DNA from: Methanobrevibacter sp. YE315
GTDB taxonomy: Archaea; Methanobacteriota; Methanobacteria; Methanobacteriales; Methanobacteriaceae
NCBI RefSeq assembly: GCF_001548675.1
Contig: NZ_CP010834.1
Location: forward strand, 1,337,501 to 1,401,500
Reading direction: 5' to 3'
DNA length: 64,000 nucleotides
Both the position numbers and the translations under genes were made by a program. The notes beneath the pieces are model-generated. The model worked only from the letters and a program-made list of their open reading frames with translations, was not told the DNA's origin and searched no databases. This document shows, in pieces, positions 27,786-37,819 of this stretch (its first letter is position 1; every line of letters starts with the position of its first letter).

Positions 27786-28301
27786 TTATGGTCTGGTCCA
27801 CTCAATATTATAATAGGTAATATCAAAATCCTCATCAACAATAGCCAAAAGAAGTTTCTTATTAACTCCATGTGAAACCCTTACATAACTTGCAAAATCA
27901 AGTGCATTAATATCATAATTTTCAAATAGAATCTTTACCAGATAATCGGAGTGACTATGACCCGGACCCCCTCCACGATTATATAATCTAAATTCGGATC
28001 CATACTTAAAGCCTGTCTTGATTACAAATCCACGGTCTTTCAAATCACGATAAACAATATACTTTCCATAAAGGTCCTGTTCTTTCAAAAGGTCTATGAT
28101 ATATCCGATGCTGCATTCAATATCATCTTCAAAAATATCCAAACGGCCTTTTTCCAATAAATAACAAGCTTCGATTAAAGAAAGATTTAATGTATCTGCT
28201 TCAATTTTACCAAACTTACTTTTTTCATGCAAAGCTATTGGCCTTTTACTTCCTTCTTCAATTTTAATAGATACAATTTCATTAGATAAATTACCTCGCA
28301 T
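27786..28301 (-). CDS. endA: tRNA-splicing endonuclease (homodimer/tetramer type)
   Basis: A 171-aa enzyme that cuts introns at bulge-helix-bulge motifs in pre-tRNA. The catalytic triad candidates are Tyr in RLYNRGGGPGHSH, His in GHSHSDYLV, and Lys in RVSHGVNKKLLLA. The length is that of the single-domain euryarchaeal alpha4 form. It is on the minus strand between trpS and the DtxR-family gene, apparently with its own promoter. Confidence 0.92.
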   Translation of the reverse strand: MRGNLSNEIVSIKIEEGSKRPIALHEKSKFGKIEADTLNLSLIEACYLLEKGRLDIFEDDIECSIGYIIDLLKEQDLYGKYIVYRDLKDRGFVIKTGFKYGSEFRLYNRGGGPGHSHSDYLVKILFENYDINALDFASYVRVSHGVNKKLLLAIVDEDFDITYYNIEWTRP

Positions 28302-28394
28302 TAAAACACCGCAAAAAGAAATAAATTATATTTAATGCTAATAACTTTGAAGTAAATCTTATATAAATTTTTGTAAAAATAAGAAAAAAAGAAG

Positions 28395-29108
28395 TTAAAT
28401 TCTAATAAAAATATTATTAGCCATTTCTAATGGAATATTTAACTCTTTATCATCAATTTCAACTAAATAATGATTACCTATACGATTTTCATCATATTCA
28501 TAATTTAAATTCATACCAACCTTGATACCTAAATCAGAAACATTATCTAAAAGCTCATCATTGCCCCTGATAAATGAAACAACACCATTAGCATTAGATG
28601 TTAATTCAGAAATAGACAATAAATTGAAGTTCCTATTAATGATTTGGTCAAAATCAGAGAGGGAATAACATTGCTTACAACTAGCAAAATCGAAATCACA
28701 TGCAGGTATCGCATTATTGTCAGGACATAAATCAGGATTACGCAACATAGTACACAATGCTCTTTCAGCTTCATCAGATAAAGAATGTTCCATCTCACAA
28801 GCTTGTTCATGTACGTTTTCTTCCTTGATTTTTAAGATATCAGTTAGGAATTTTTCTAGAATTCTGTGTTTTCTTGTAATTTTTTGAGCTATCTTCAAAC
28901 CTTCATCAGTTAAAGTAGCTCCTTTATATGGAGTATAACTAATATAACCTAAATTTTCCAATTTTTTAAGCATTTGAGTTACACTACCGGGTGCAATACC
29001 CAATTCTTTTGATAATTTAGTAGTAGAAACCTGTTCCCCATTACTTCCATTACGATAGAGAACTTCCAAATATTCTTCAATATTTTCACTGATCTTATCC
29101 TCAGCCAT
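28395..29108 (-). CDS. DtxR/MntR-family metal-dependent transcription regulator
   Basis: A 237-aa regulator. The N-terminal winged helix (KISENIEEYLEVLYR; LSKELGIAPGSVTQMLKKL) is followed by the dimerisation/metal-binding domain (HRILEKFLTDIL, ACEMEHSLSDEAERAL) with Cys, Glu and His ligands, and a C-terminal FeoA-like SH3 domain. A Cys-rich insert (CPDNNAIPACDFDFASCKQC) sits between them. In this family Fe2+ or Mn2+ binding enables DNA binding and repression. The ATG at 29108 follows GGTGA. Its own promoter carries the GGTATACC palindrome, which suggests autoregulation. Confidence 0.9.
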   Translation of the reverse strand: MAEDKISENIEEYLEVLYRNGSNGEQVSTTKLSKELGIAPGSVTQMLKKLENLGYISYTPYKGATLTDEGLKIAQKITRKHRILEKFLTDILKIKEENVHEQACEMEHSLSDEAERALCTMLRNPDLCPDNNAIPACDFDFASCKQCYSLSDFDQIINRNFNLLSISELTSNANGVVSFIRGNDELLDNVSDLGIKVGMNLNYEYDENRIGNHYLVEIDDKELNIPLEMANNIFIRI

Positions 29109-29150
29109 AATGTTCACCTTAATTATAATTAGTGTAATATTTATTGCTTA

Positions 29151-29178
29151 AAGTATAAAAGGTTTTGGTATACCTAAA
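29151..29178 (-). promoter_or_regulatory. Palindromic operator and TATA box of the DtxR-family gene
   Basis: TTTTGGTATACCTAAA (29163-29178) lies directly upstream, on the minus strand, of TTTTATACTT (29151-29160), 43 bases before the start codon. The identical 16-mer occurs at 63662-63677 and a perfect version at 15291-15306. The location fits self-repression by the encoded regulator. Confidence 0.65.
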
Positions 29179-29251
29179 ATATTTTTAAAAATAGATATGG
29201 CATGAAAAATGAAAATCTGAATCTTAAAAAATAAAAAAAAGATGTAGGAAA

Positions 29252-32200
29252 TTAGAATTCAATACTTGAAGTAATTGAATGTAATGAAAATGAATTTGTA
29301 TTCCAATTTACTACATTTCCAAATGAATTTCTTGAACTGGTCGGATCTGAGAGTGTCCACATATCACCAACTAAGATTTGAGCCCATACGTGACCATAAG
29401 TACTTCCACTACTGAAGTGGCATGTACCATGAACATATCTAGCAGGCAAACCAGCAGTTCTAGCCATAGCCACTAATAAATGTGCTTGATCAACACAATT
29501 TCCAGTTTTTGCATTTAATGTACCTACAGCACCGTACCTAGTATCATAATAGAAGGAATAACTAATGGAATCTCTTACATATTTATATAATGCATTAGCA
29601 ATATCATAATCTGAAGTTAATCCTTTAGTTAATGAATCAACTATATTCTTGATACTAGTGTTATTTACTTGACAGTTAGTAGTAGCCACTAAATATGGTT
29701 TCAAATTAGTGATTGTATTTTTCTCATTTAAACCAGTACCCTTTTCATCAACAGGATCAACGGATCCTCCTTCGGAGTAACGGACTGTTACATAGGTAGG
29801 TAATTCTTTATTACTTCCATAAAATGCTACGATACGTGCATATGCATCGACCAATTCTGTGAAGATAATGTTACCCACATCAGATGAAGCGAAGTTAGGT
29901 GCTTGATTATTCTTTTCAATGTAACTAGCTACATTTGAAGCAGTATTAACATATCCTGCTCTAGGCAAGGTTGCTGAACCAATTTCATCTCCAGATGGAG
30001 AATCTGGTGCCAAAATCTTAGTAACAAGAGGAACAGCTCCAGTATTGGATTCATCAAGTTGGCAAACGGCTTTAGTTAACAAGTACAAAAATTTCTGCAT
30101 TGTAACTTTTAAACTACCAACCTCTACTGAACTGGGTAATTTAGTATTTTTCTCATAGTAAGTTTTGATTACACCAGCAGCGGATATTATATCCTTAAGA
30201 GCTACTGTTTCACCAGAGGGAGGGACAGGCTCTGGACTGGGAGAAGGTCTTGAAGTAGGATTAACCTTAATAGAAGTTGGCAATTTATTATTTGCTTTAT
30301 ATGATGCTAAAACTCTAGCAAATGTATCAACTAAAGATTGATATTTAATTGTACCTACAGTTGAACTAGCATAATTTGGAGCTAGCTCATTATTTACAAT
30401 GAAGTTTGCTACTCTTTGTGCAACATCAACATAGTCTGCCTTAGATAAAGTTGCCTCATTACTGATTCCAGACGGATTTGCAGGAGCGGAAGCTGGGACT
30501 AAATCAATAGCCGAAGTCTTACCTTGATTAATATTAGCAACAGCTCTGGTCATTAAGTATAGGAATCTTGGCATAGAGTAATCTACTCCATCAATAGTAA
30601 CTTTTGTTGGAATGGAATCCACAGATTTGATATTGTTACTTAATGTAGTTGCAGCTGCTACAATCTTTGCAAGAGTTAATGAAGTTGAGGTATCACTATC
30701 ACCATCTATTGACTTAAAATCAATAAAGTTAGTTACACCCCATCTGAATACAACAACTCCTTTTGCTTTACCGTTTAATGCATTTTGCGCATCGGTTTTT
30801 AATTGGGAAACAGGTAATTTAGAAACATCATCATCAGATACATATCCTTGTAAACCTGACCAAATCACAGCACCATTTGAATTATCTACAAACCATTTGG
30901 TAGTTGTGGCAATCCATTTTGAATTTTGATTATAATTTCCTTTGTAAATCATTGGAATAATAACATCCATATATTTACTTAGTTGAGCATGGTCCTGACC
31001 GTAATAATAAACATTACTGGTAGTTTCCGGCATTACTGCACATGAAACTATAAGATTTGGATTAACAGCATGAATAGCACTAGCAGCTTGTTTTGCAAAT
31101 TGGGTAACAGCTGCAGCACCGCCACTAGTTTTATAAGCATTACCGGGATATCTTAAATAATCAAAGTGAATTCCTGCTACACCTTTAATTTTAGCATAAT
31201 TTTTTGCTTCATTAATCTTTGTATTGAAGTAAGCAGTGTTAGGTTGACCATTTTTAACTGGGTTTATCCATGAGCCGTCATAAAATGCTTGCATCCAAAT
31301 ATGAACATTGATTCCTACTTTGTTTGCACTTGCAATCCATGATTCAACACTTGATTGACCATGTTTGCTAATAGCTGCATAGTTTAAGAAAATATCAGTA
31401 GTTCCTTTAGATGCTAAACTGCCTAAATCGACATTTCTCATGTCTGCACCGAATACCCAATATCCGTATCCGCTAAGAGATTTTCTAGCAACTTTTATTG
31501 TAGTAGTACCTGTACGTCCGGAATAATTTGGATCACTAGTACCGTCAAACTTGTATGAAACAGTATAAGAACCAGCAGGAAGGTTTACATTGAATGTAGC
31601 AATACCCTCTGAATTAGTGATTGCAGTATAAGTATTGGAATTGACTGTCAAAGTAATAGATTTCTTAGCTATACCCACACCATTAGCAGTTTTCAATGCA
31701 ACTTTAAATTGTTGGGTTCCAGTATTGAAAGTAGTAGCACTCTTCCAAAGAATCCTGGTTTCAGCTTTCTGCTTAACAGTGACTTTAACTGTACCTGTAC
31801 GTCCGGAATAAGTCGAATCTTTAGTACCGTCAAACTTGTATGTAACAGTATAAGTACCAGCAGGAAGGTTTACATTGAATGTAGCAATACCCTCTGAATT
31901 AGTGGTTGCAGTATAAGTTTTTGATTTAACAGTCAAAGCAATGACTTTTTTAGCTATGCCTATACCTTCAGTATTTTTCAATGCAACTTTAAATTGTTGG
32001 GTTCCTGTATTGAAAGAAGTAGCACTCTTCCAAAGAATCCTAGTTTCTTTCTTCTTCTTAACAGTGACTTTTGTAGTACCGGTACGTCCAGAATAATCTT
32101 CATCACCAGCAGCACTGAACTTGTATGTAACAGTATATGTGCCTGCAGGAAGGTTTACATTGAATGTAGCAAAACCATTTGAATTAGTGGTTGCAGTATA

Positions 32201-33769
32201 AGTTTTAGAATTAACAGTCAAAGTAATTGTCTTTTTAGCAATACCCACACCGTCAGTATTTTTTAATGCAACTTTAAACTGTTGGGTTCCCACATCGAAA
32301 GTAGAATCGCTTTTCCAAATAATTCTAGTTTCAGCTCTCTCTTTGACAGTGACTACAGTATCACCAGTAACGGCCTTCATATCAGAGGTGCCGTTGAAAG
32401 AATATTTGATGGTGTGTCTACCAACATCCAAATTAATTGGTATGGATGCAATACCTTTACTATTGGTCTTAACTTTAATGAATGTTTGACCTTTAACAAT
32501 GAAATTAATATACTGATTTGAAATCGGTACATCACCAGAAGTCAATTTCACTGCAAATGAAGAACCTGATCCTTTACCAAACACAGTTTTTCCATCAACA
32601 TTGAGGGATAAAGTTTTGGTTGGAAGGAAATAAATTTTATTCTGAGCGCTAGATGCTCTGTAATGTTCATCGCCTGCAAAGGCATATGTTGCAACATATC
32701 CTCCGTTAGCTAATTTAGGTAAAGTGAATTTTGCAATACCGTTAGCATTAGTTTTTGCACTATATTTTTTTCCATCTACAGTTAAAGTAACTAATTTGCC
32801 TGTAGTGGGTGCATAACCGAAGGAATTGAGCAATTTAACTTGAACGTTAGCAGTATCGCCCGCATAGAATGCGTAAATATTGGTGACCAACTTAGTATCG
32901 ACATGATTATATACTTTAATAGTATTTTTCTTAGTCAAACCGTCGACATTATAAGAGGTCATAGTAAAAGTACCACCTGGGAGATTGGATAATGATTGTG
33001 TGGCCAAACCATTAGCATTGGTTTTTACAGTATATGTTTTACCATTGACATTAAACTTAACATTTTGATTAGCTATTGGTTTACCATTACTATCAACAAA
33101 TGTTGCTTCGAAACTCCTTGTATCAGCGTATACTTTAGATACGTCAGCAGCACTAATTGTAGATAAAATTTTAAATGTATTAGTTAATTTATAACCAGTT
33201 ACCGGATTTACTGAAATAATCTGATATGTTCCTGGTTTTTCGTGAATACCTAATGAAGCAATCCCTCTTGAATTTGTTTTTACGGTATGGTCAACACCAC
33301 ATGCAGTAATTTTAACATTTCTATTTGCTAAAACATTACCGTTACTGTCATAAAATGTTGCACTAAAAGGAGTGCTTCCCTTATAATATTTAGTAACATC
33401 TTTTGCTTTGATACTATCTGAAATACCTGAAGAAATTTTACCTTCACCAGAAGCAAAGGCAACCCCAATAGTATCATTTAAATCATTACTTTCCGAGTTA
33501 GTTGATAAAGTATTTGAATAATCAGATCCTAAAACTTCTTTACTTGATAGAGAAACTTTAGATGAATCATTATCAACATTTGAAACACTAGATACAGAAA
33601 GCACTGATGAATCAGCGATTTTCTCCATTGGGACTGAGACATCTGTTGTGTCATCTACTAAGTTAGCAGTATGCGAATCTGTAACACTTATCTCACTTGC
33701 TGAAACGGCACTGACTGACAACAATACAGTGAACACCATTAGCAATGTGAGTAATAATTGTTTGTTCAA
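29252..33769 (-). CDS. Modular surface protein: Ig-like repeats, glycoside-hydrolase-like barrel, pseudomurein-binding repeats and C71/transglutaminase-like peptidase
   Basis: A 1505-aa exported protein. A signal peptide (residues 1-24) precedes a Ser/Asp-rich region, seven Ig-like repeats (about 120-765), a TIM-barrel-like domain (about 766-1040) with GIHFDYLRYPG typical of GHL10-type putative glycosidases, four alternating pseudomurein-binding repeats (about 1045-1330), and a C-terminal papain-like domain. Its Cys (GNCVDQ, near 1425), His (YGHVWAQ) and Asp (LSDPTS) match the triad of the viral pseudomurein endoisopeptidases PeiW/PeiP (C71). It is therefore likely to bind and cut or remodel the cell wall; adhesion is an alternative. 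The start is a TTG preceded by GGAGGT. No C-terminal anchor is seen. Confidence 0.88.
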   Translation of the reverse strand: MNKQLLLTLLMVFTVLLSVSAVSASEISVTDSHTANLVDDTTDVSVPMEKIADSSVLSVSSVSNVDNDSSKVSLSSKEVLGSDYSNTLSTNSESNDLNDTIGVAFASGEGKISSGISDSIKAKDVTKYYKGSTPFSATFYDSNGNVLANRNVKITACGVDHTVKTNSRGIASLGIHEKPGTYQIISVNPVTGYKLTNTFKILSTISAADVSKVYADTRSFEATFVDSNGKPIANQNVKFNVNGKTYTVKTNANGLATQSLSNLPGGTFTMTSYNVDGLTKKNTIKVYNHVDTKLVTNIYAFYAGDTANVQVKLLNSFGYAPTTGKLVTLTVDGKKYSAKTNANGIAKFTLPKLANGGYVATYAFAGDEHYRASSAQNKIYFLPTKTLSLNVDGKTVFGKGSGSSFAVKLTSGDVPISNQYINFIVKGQTFIKVKTNSKGIASIPINLDVGRHTIKYSFNGTSDMKAVTGDTVVTVKERAETRIIWKSDSTFDVGTQQFKVALKNTDGVGIAKKTITLTVNSKTYTATTNSNGFATFNVNLPAGTYTVTYKFSAAGDEDYSGRTGTTKVTVKKKKETRILWKSATSFNTGTQQFKVALKNTEGIGIAKKVIALTVKSKTYTATTNSEGIATFNVNLPAGTYTVTYKFDGTKDSTYSGRTGTVKVTVKQKAETRILWKSATTFNTGTQQFKVALKTANGVGIAKKSITLTVNSNTYTAITNSEGIATFNVNLPAGSYTVSYKFDGTSDPNYSGRTGTTTIKVARKSLSGYGYWVFGADMRNVDLGSLASKGTTDIFLNYAAISKHGQSSVESWIASANKVGINVHIWMQAFYDGSWINPVKNGQPNTAYFNTKINEAKNYAKIKGVAGIHFDYLRYPGNAYKTSGGAAAVTQFAKQAASAIHAVNPNLIVSCAVMPETTSNVYYYGQDHAQLSKYMDVIIPMIYKGNYNQNSKWIATTTKWFVDNSNGAVIWSGLQGYVSDDDVSKLPVSQLKTDAQNALNGKAKGVVVFRWGVTNFIDFKSIDGDSDTSTSLTLAKIVAAATTLSNNIKSVDSIPTKVTIDGVDYSMPRFLYLMTRAVANINQGKTSAIDLVPASAPANPSGISNEATLSKADYVDVAQRVANFIVNNELAPNYASSTVGTIKYQSLVDTFARVLASYKANNKLPTSIKVNPTSRPSPSPEPVPPSGETVALKDIISAAGVIKTYYEKNTKLPSSVEVGSLKVTMQKFLYLLTKAVCQLDESNTGAVPLVTKILAPDSPSGDEIGSATLPRAGYVNTASNVASYIEKNNQAPNFASSDVGNIIFTELVDAYARIVAFYGSNKELPTYVTVRYSEGGSVDPVDEKGTGLNEKNTITNLKPYLVATTNCQVNNTSIKNIVDSLTKGLTSDYDIANALYKYVRDSISYSFYYDTRYGAVGTLNAKTGNCVDQAHLLVAMARTAGLPARYVHGTCHFSSGSTYGHVWAQILVGDMWTLSDPTSSRNSFGNVVNWNTNSFSLHSITSSIEF
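31480..32345. repeat. Three near-identical tandem repeats within the surface-protein gene
   Basis: Repeat units of about 285-291 bp encode Ig-like repeats 5, 6 and 7 (TRIxWKSxxxFxxGTQQFKVALK...). They are much closer to each other than to repeats 1-4, which points to recent duplication and a region prone to expansion or loss by recombination. Confidence 0.75.
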
Positions 33770-33846
33770 AATATTTTACCTCCATAACAATTGATAATAT
33801 AACCATGAGACTATTATCTCACTTCATCAATATTTATTTTAAATAT

Positions 33847-33858
33847 CTTATATAAACC
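33847..33858 (-). promoter_or_regulatory. Promoter of the surface-protein gene
   Basis: The minus-strand TATA-like GGTTTATATAAG lies about 80 bases before the start codon. The intervening leader can form a small hairpin (TGAGA-N6-TCTCA at 33806-33821) and ends with GGAGGT. Confidence 0.5.
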
Positions 33859-34309
33859 TTTTTATTTACTAAATCGCATTAAATGAGTTTAATTTTTAAA
33901 AATAAGGTTAAAACTTTATGAAAATAAAATATTAAGTAAGGATATAGTTAAAATAGGCTATAAAAGTGTAAAATGATATGAAATAATATTTAAAGTAACT
34001 TCAATATATAAAAATGTAAACATCAATGTTAATGGTTTTTATATAAAATAACATATAATAAAAAACTATTTAATTAAAAAACATTGAAAACAATAAAGTT
34101 AGATTAAAAAACAACCTATTTAATCAAGTATAAATAAAAATAAGCAAGTATAACAAAAAAAATGAAAATTTTATAAAATATTTAATTATGAAGTATTTTG
34201 AGGCAAAAAAACTAAAAAAATTTCATTAAGATTAAATTCAATTTGAAATAATGTAACAAATTAAAAATAAAGATATTCACATCAAAATTTAATTTTTTTA
34301 AAATTTAGT
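33859..34309. other. AT-rich gap without visible genes
   Basis: About 450 bases of very AT-rich, poly-A/T-rich sequence between the surface-protein promoter and the thermosome terminator. No coding frame or structured RNA is apparent on either strand. Confidence 0.5.
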
Positions 34310-34352
34310 GAATTGAAAAAAAAGAAAAAATGTAAAATATTAAAATTTTACA
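34310..34352 (-). terminator. Terminator overlapping the end of the thermosome gene
   Basis: Minus-strand arms TGTAAAAT and ATTTTACA around a 6-base loop take in the stop codon and are followed by TTTTTTCTTTTTTTTC. Confidence 0.75.
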
Positions 34353-35988
34353 TCATTGGTGGCATTCCGCCCATACCTGGTGCAGGAGGCATACCACTGT
34401 TATCATTTCCTGACTCATCAGGTCCGGTTGAATTCAATGCGTTTCTTGCTGCAATCATGTCATCAATTCTTAAAATCATTTCACTTGCAGCACCAGCAGA
34501 TTGTAAAGCTTGGATTTTTACTCTTAAAGGTTCAATAACTCCAGCTTCTTTCATATCTTCAACTTCGCCAGTGAACACATTGATTCCGATGACATTGGAT
34601 TCTTCGTGAGCAGCTTTTAAATCAGCAATCAAGTTGATAGTGTCCAAACCTGCATTTTCGATTAAGGTTCTTGGAATGACTTCTAAAGCTTCAGCATATT
34701 TTAAAATAGCTAATTGCTCTCTTCCACTTACAGATTCACCGTAATCTCTTAACTGTTTTACCAAATCAATTTCACAAGCTCCACCACCGATGAGAACTTT
34801 GCCTTCTTCGATAGTAGCTGCAACTACACCTAAAGCATCATCAATAGCTCTGGAAATTTGTTCAGTCACATAACGGGTACTTCCTCTTAATACGATGGAA
34901 GAAGCTTTAGGATTGTCACATTCTTCAATGAAAGTCAATTCATGATCAAATATTTTATCAAGATATACGTGACCAGCAGTACCTAATTTATCAGCTGATA
35001 AATCTTCAATGTCAGTTACGAGTTTTGCACCAGTAGCTTTTTCAATTCTTTCCATATCAGATTTTTTAACTCTTTTATAAGTCATGATTCCTGCTTTTCT
35101 TAAGTAATGTTCTGCCATGTCATCAATACCTTTTTGACAGAATAACACATTAGCACCGGAATCAATAATTTTGGCCACTAAATCTTTAATCATTTGTTCT
35201 TCATTGTTCAAGAATAATTCAAATTGTTCAGGACTGGTAATGTCGATTTTAGTATCAGTATTCATGTCTTTTAATTCAATAGGATATTTCATGATAGCAA
35301 TTTTTGCATCTTTAACATCTTTAGGCATGCTTTTAGATACAGGAGCCTTATCAATAACAATTCCTTCAGCCAAGAATGAATCTTCAACAGAATCTCCAGA
35401 TACTCTTTGAATGTTGATATTGTCAATGTCAGATTTGCCGTCTTCTTCGATTCTTAATGCAGCTTCAACAACAAGGTCTGCCAAATGTTCTTTAGCGTAA
35501 TCTGAACCTTTACCACTCATTGCAGTAACAGCAACTTTTTTAAGGGTTTCTTTATCATCAGCATCCATAGCTATTTCTTTTAAAAGTTCAACTGCTTTTT
35601 CAGTTGCATTTCTGTATCCTTTTACAACAACAGAAGTTGCAATTCCGTCTTCCAATAATTCTTCAGCTTTAGCCAATAATTCACCTGCGATTACAACAAC
35701 AGAGGTGGTTCCATCTCCGACGATATCCTCTTGTTTTTTAGCTGTTTCTACAAGCATTCTAGCTGCAGGCTGTGCAATATCCATTTCACTCATGATGGTT
35801 GCACCGTCATTAGTTACGGTTACATCACCTAATGAATTAACTAACATTTTATCCATACCTTTAGGACCTAATGTAGTTCTAACAATACCTGATAAAACTT
35901 TTGCTGCTGTGATATTCATTCTTAAAGCATCTCTTTTTGAATATCTTTCAGTCCCTTCCGGAAGGATAAAAATTGGTTGATTTGCCAT
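34348..35988 (-). CDS. Thermosome (group II chaperonin) subunit
   Basis: A 546-aa chaperonin subunit that folds proteins inside a double ring with ATP. The ATP site motifs [10 protein letters not shown] and GDGTTSVVV are intact, and the tail ends in Gly-Met repeats (GMGGMPPMM) that project into the cavity. Length is standard. GGTGAT precedes the ATG. It is transcribed alone, with its own terminator; the plus-strand TPR gene is divergent from it. Confidence 0.96.
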   Translation of the reverse strand: MANQPIFILPEGTERYSKRDALRMNITAAKVLSGIVRTTLGPKGMDKMLVNSLGDVTVTNDGATIMSEMDIAQPAARMLVETAKKQEDIVGDGTTSVVVIAGELLAKAEELLEDGIATSVVVKGYRNATEKAVELLKEIAMDADDKETLKKVAVTAMSGKGSDYAKEHLADLVVEAALRIEEDGKSDIDNINIQRVSGDSVEDSFLAEGIVIDKAPVSKSMPKDVKDAKIAIMKYPIELKDMNTDTKIDITSPEQFELFLNNEEQMIKDLVAKIIDSGANVLFCQKGIDDMAEHYLRKAGIMTYKRVKKSDMERIEKATGAKLVTDIEDLSADKLGTAGHVYLDKIFDHELTFIEECDNPKASSIVLRGSTRYVTEQISRAIDDALGVVAATIEEGKVLIGGGACEIDLVKQLRDYGESVSGREQLAILKYAEALEVIPRTLIENAGLDTINLIADLKAAHEESNVIGINVFTGEVEDMKEAGVIEPLRVKIQALQSAGAASEMILRIDDMIAARNALNSTGPDESGNDNSGMPPAPGMGGMPPMM

Positions 35989-36108
35989 TTCATAATCACC
36001 TTTAAATTTTTTAAATAAAATAATATAAAACTAAGTTTTTATACATATATAGTATGAGTTAGAGGTTATATAAAAAGATTACTTATTAAACTAACTTTAG
36101 GTGTTTTA

Positions 36109-37125
36109 ATGTATGATGAAATAATTAATGAAATTAAATCTAATCTAGGTGAAAACAGCGAATTAAACAGAAGATACCTATCATCCCAAATTGAAAAATA
36201 TAAAGATCACCCCTACAATGAAGAAATCATTAAAGAGATTTCACGTATGATGTGGGATTGCTTAAGCGAAGATGAAAAAGAAGAATTTATTAGAATATCC
36301 GAAGAAGAGACTCCAATCATTGATATTTTAGAAGAATCATTCCCGTATATTGAAAATGGGGAATATGAAACTGCATTAAGCATTCTTGAAAGTTTCATTA
36401 ATACATTGCCGCCAATGTTTGAAGACGATAAAGTCAGCGAGTACCACTATTTCACAAATCCTCTGGAAGAAGAAATATTTAATAGGTATATTGGTGCTAA
36501 AAAAGAAGTTAGATATATACCAAATAACCAACCTTTGATAGATTTGTATTATGCTTATGGATTTTTACTTTTGGAAACCAATAACTTGAAGGAAAGTGAA
36601 GTGTATCTTAAAAAAGCTTTGAAAATTAATCCCGTTTCATCTAGAATACTATTGGAATTATCCGAAATATACAAAATAAAAACACCAAGCTTCAATAAAT
36701 TTTTCATGTATACAACAGAAGCTCTGGAATATGCATACTACCCTCAGGACATTGCAAGATGCTATAGGAACCTTGGCCATTTCTATATTGAAGAAAATGA
36801 ACTTGAAACTGCTGCAGGGCTATTTAACTACAGCATGAAATATGAGTTGAGTCCGCTTGCTTATAAGGAACTCCAATACATCAAATCCAAAGGGCAGAAC
36901 ATAGATTTGACAAGGGACGAATGCGTATCCTTACTAAAAAACAAGAACATCCAGGTTGATGCAAATCCATTTGTCATAAAAACACTGAATGAACTTGCAA
37001 ACAAATATGATAGCGAACATGCATTTAATCAGGCATTGTATTTCTATGAGCTTCTTTTTGATTTGACCAATGACAAGAATATTCTTGAAAAAATAAATAA
37101 TATTCAAAAAATTATAAAATATTAA
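36109..37125 (+). CDS. TPR-like helical-repeat protein
   Basis: A 338-aa acidic protein made almost entirely of helices. At least three TPR-like units are readable (LIDLYYAYGFLLLETNNLKE; ARCYRNLGHFYIEENELETA; FNQALYFYELLFDLTNDKN). There is no signal peptide or membrane segment, so it is probably a cytoplasmic scaffold. It is divergent from the thermosome gene and shares its 120-base promoter region, which hints at, but does not prove, a chaperone link. Confidence 0.65.
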   Translation: MYDEIINEIKSNLGENSELNRRYLSSQIEKYKDHPYNEEIIKEISRMMWDCLSEDEKEEFIRISEEETPIIDILEESFPYIENGEYETALSILESFINTLPPMFEDDKVSEYHYFTNPLEEEIFNRYIGAKKEVRYIPNNQPLIDLYYAYGFLLLETNNLKESEVYLKKALKINPVSSRILLELSEIYKIKTPSFNKFFMYTTEALEYAYYPQDIARCYRNLGHFYIEENELETAAGLFNYSMKYELSPLAYKELQYIKSKGQNIDLTRDECVSLLKNKNIQVDANPFVIKTLNELANKYDSEHAFNQALYFYELLFDLTNDKNILEKINNIQKIIKY

Positions 37126-37165
37126 ATAATATATAATAATATATAATATAACAAGGTGATTTTGA

Positions 37166-37321
37166 ATGTGTTCTAGCGGAGGGCCAATGGCCGATATCGA
37201 TTTAAAAAAATTGAAAACAAAAAAATATCACTGCAAAGATTGTGGCAACACTTTTAAAGGTCTCGGAAAAAAAGTAGTTTGTCCGTCCTGCCAAAGTGAT
37301 AACGTAGATCTTGTAGAGTAA
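37166..37321 (+). CDS. Small zinc-ribbon protein
   Basis: A 51-aa protein: MCSSGG start, then CKDCG and CPSC about 17 residues apart, forming a rubredoxin- or FmdB-like zinc ribbon. The ATG at 37166 follows AAGGTGAT. It lies 40 bases after the TPR gene on the same strand. Its function is unknown; ribbons of this size often bind RNA or act as parts of larger complexes. Confidence 0.75.
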   Translation: MCSSGGPMADIDLKKLKTKKYHCKDCGNTFKGLGKKVVCPSCQSDNVDLVE

Positions 37322-37358
37322 ATTCTTTTACTCTATTCTTTATTTTTTAGTGATTTTT

Positions 37359-37811
37359 ATGAATATTGATTTTGAAAATGACGAAATACTGTTCCTTGAA
37401 GGTGAAACAGGAATGGTGGGCGTTGTTAAAGTATCCTATGAGAATAAGATGCTGTTTATAGCAACACAGGATAATGAAGAAATTGTCCAATTTTTAGAAC
37501 CTGATGACATAATAGCCGTTTCAAACTTTAAAAAAGACAAAAGGGCTATAAGGTCCCAGGCGTATCTGAGTCGTGAAGAATCATCCCCATTAGTAATTTT
37601 AAATAAAGATCATCCATCCACAAAACGTTTAGAAACTGTTATATCAATCGGAGAGGAAGTAAACTTAAATTGCAATATTACACCAGGTACACACCCTGAA
37701 CAAAATGTACTGTGCTCCTGCGACAGTTTATCAGGACTTGAAATAAAAAAAACACCTACAGGCGTTAAGTTGAATAAAGATTTTGTTGATTATACAATTG
37801 AAGAATTTTAG
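37359..37811 (+). CDS. Hypothetical protein
   Basis: A 150-aa acidic protein with no membrane segment and no motif I recognise. It has alternating strands (MVGVVKVSYENKMLFIAT) and three Cys (NLNCNI, LCSCDS). The ATG at 37359 is preceded by GTGAT; the GTG nine bases upstream belongs to that ribosome binding site. It lies eight bases before the DUF116 gene, so both are probably in one transcript with the zinc-ribbon gene. Confidence 0.6.
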   Translation: MNIDFENDEILFLEGETGMVGVVKVSYENKMLFIATQDNEEIVQFLEPDDIIAVSNFKKDKRAIRSQAYLSREESSPLVILNKDHPSTKRLETVISIGEEVNLNCNITPGTHPEQNVLCSCDSLSGLEIKKTPTGVKLNKDFVDYTIEEF

Positions 37812-37819
37812 GTGAAAAA

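Noticed and set aside
31480-32345. Possible CRISPR array
   Set aside because: Repeat units are about 285-291 bp and coding, with no short repeats or unique spacers.
31709-32521. Repeated plus-strand frames opposite the Ig-like repeats
   Set aside because: They repeat only because the sense-strand repeats do, have no ribosome binding sites, and lie entirely within the surface-protein gene.
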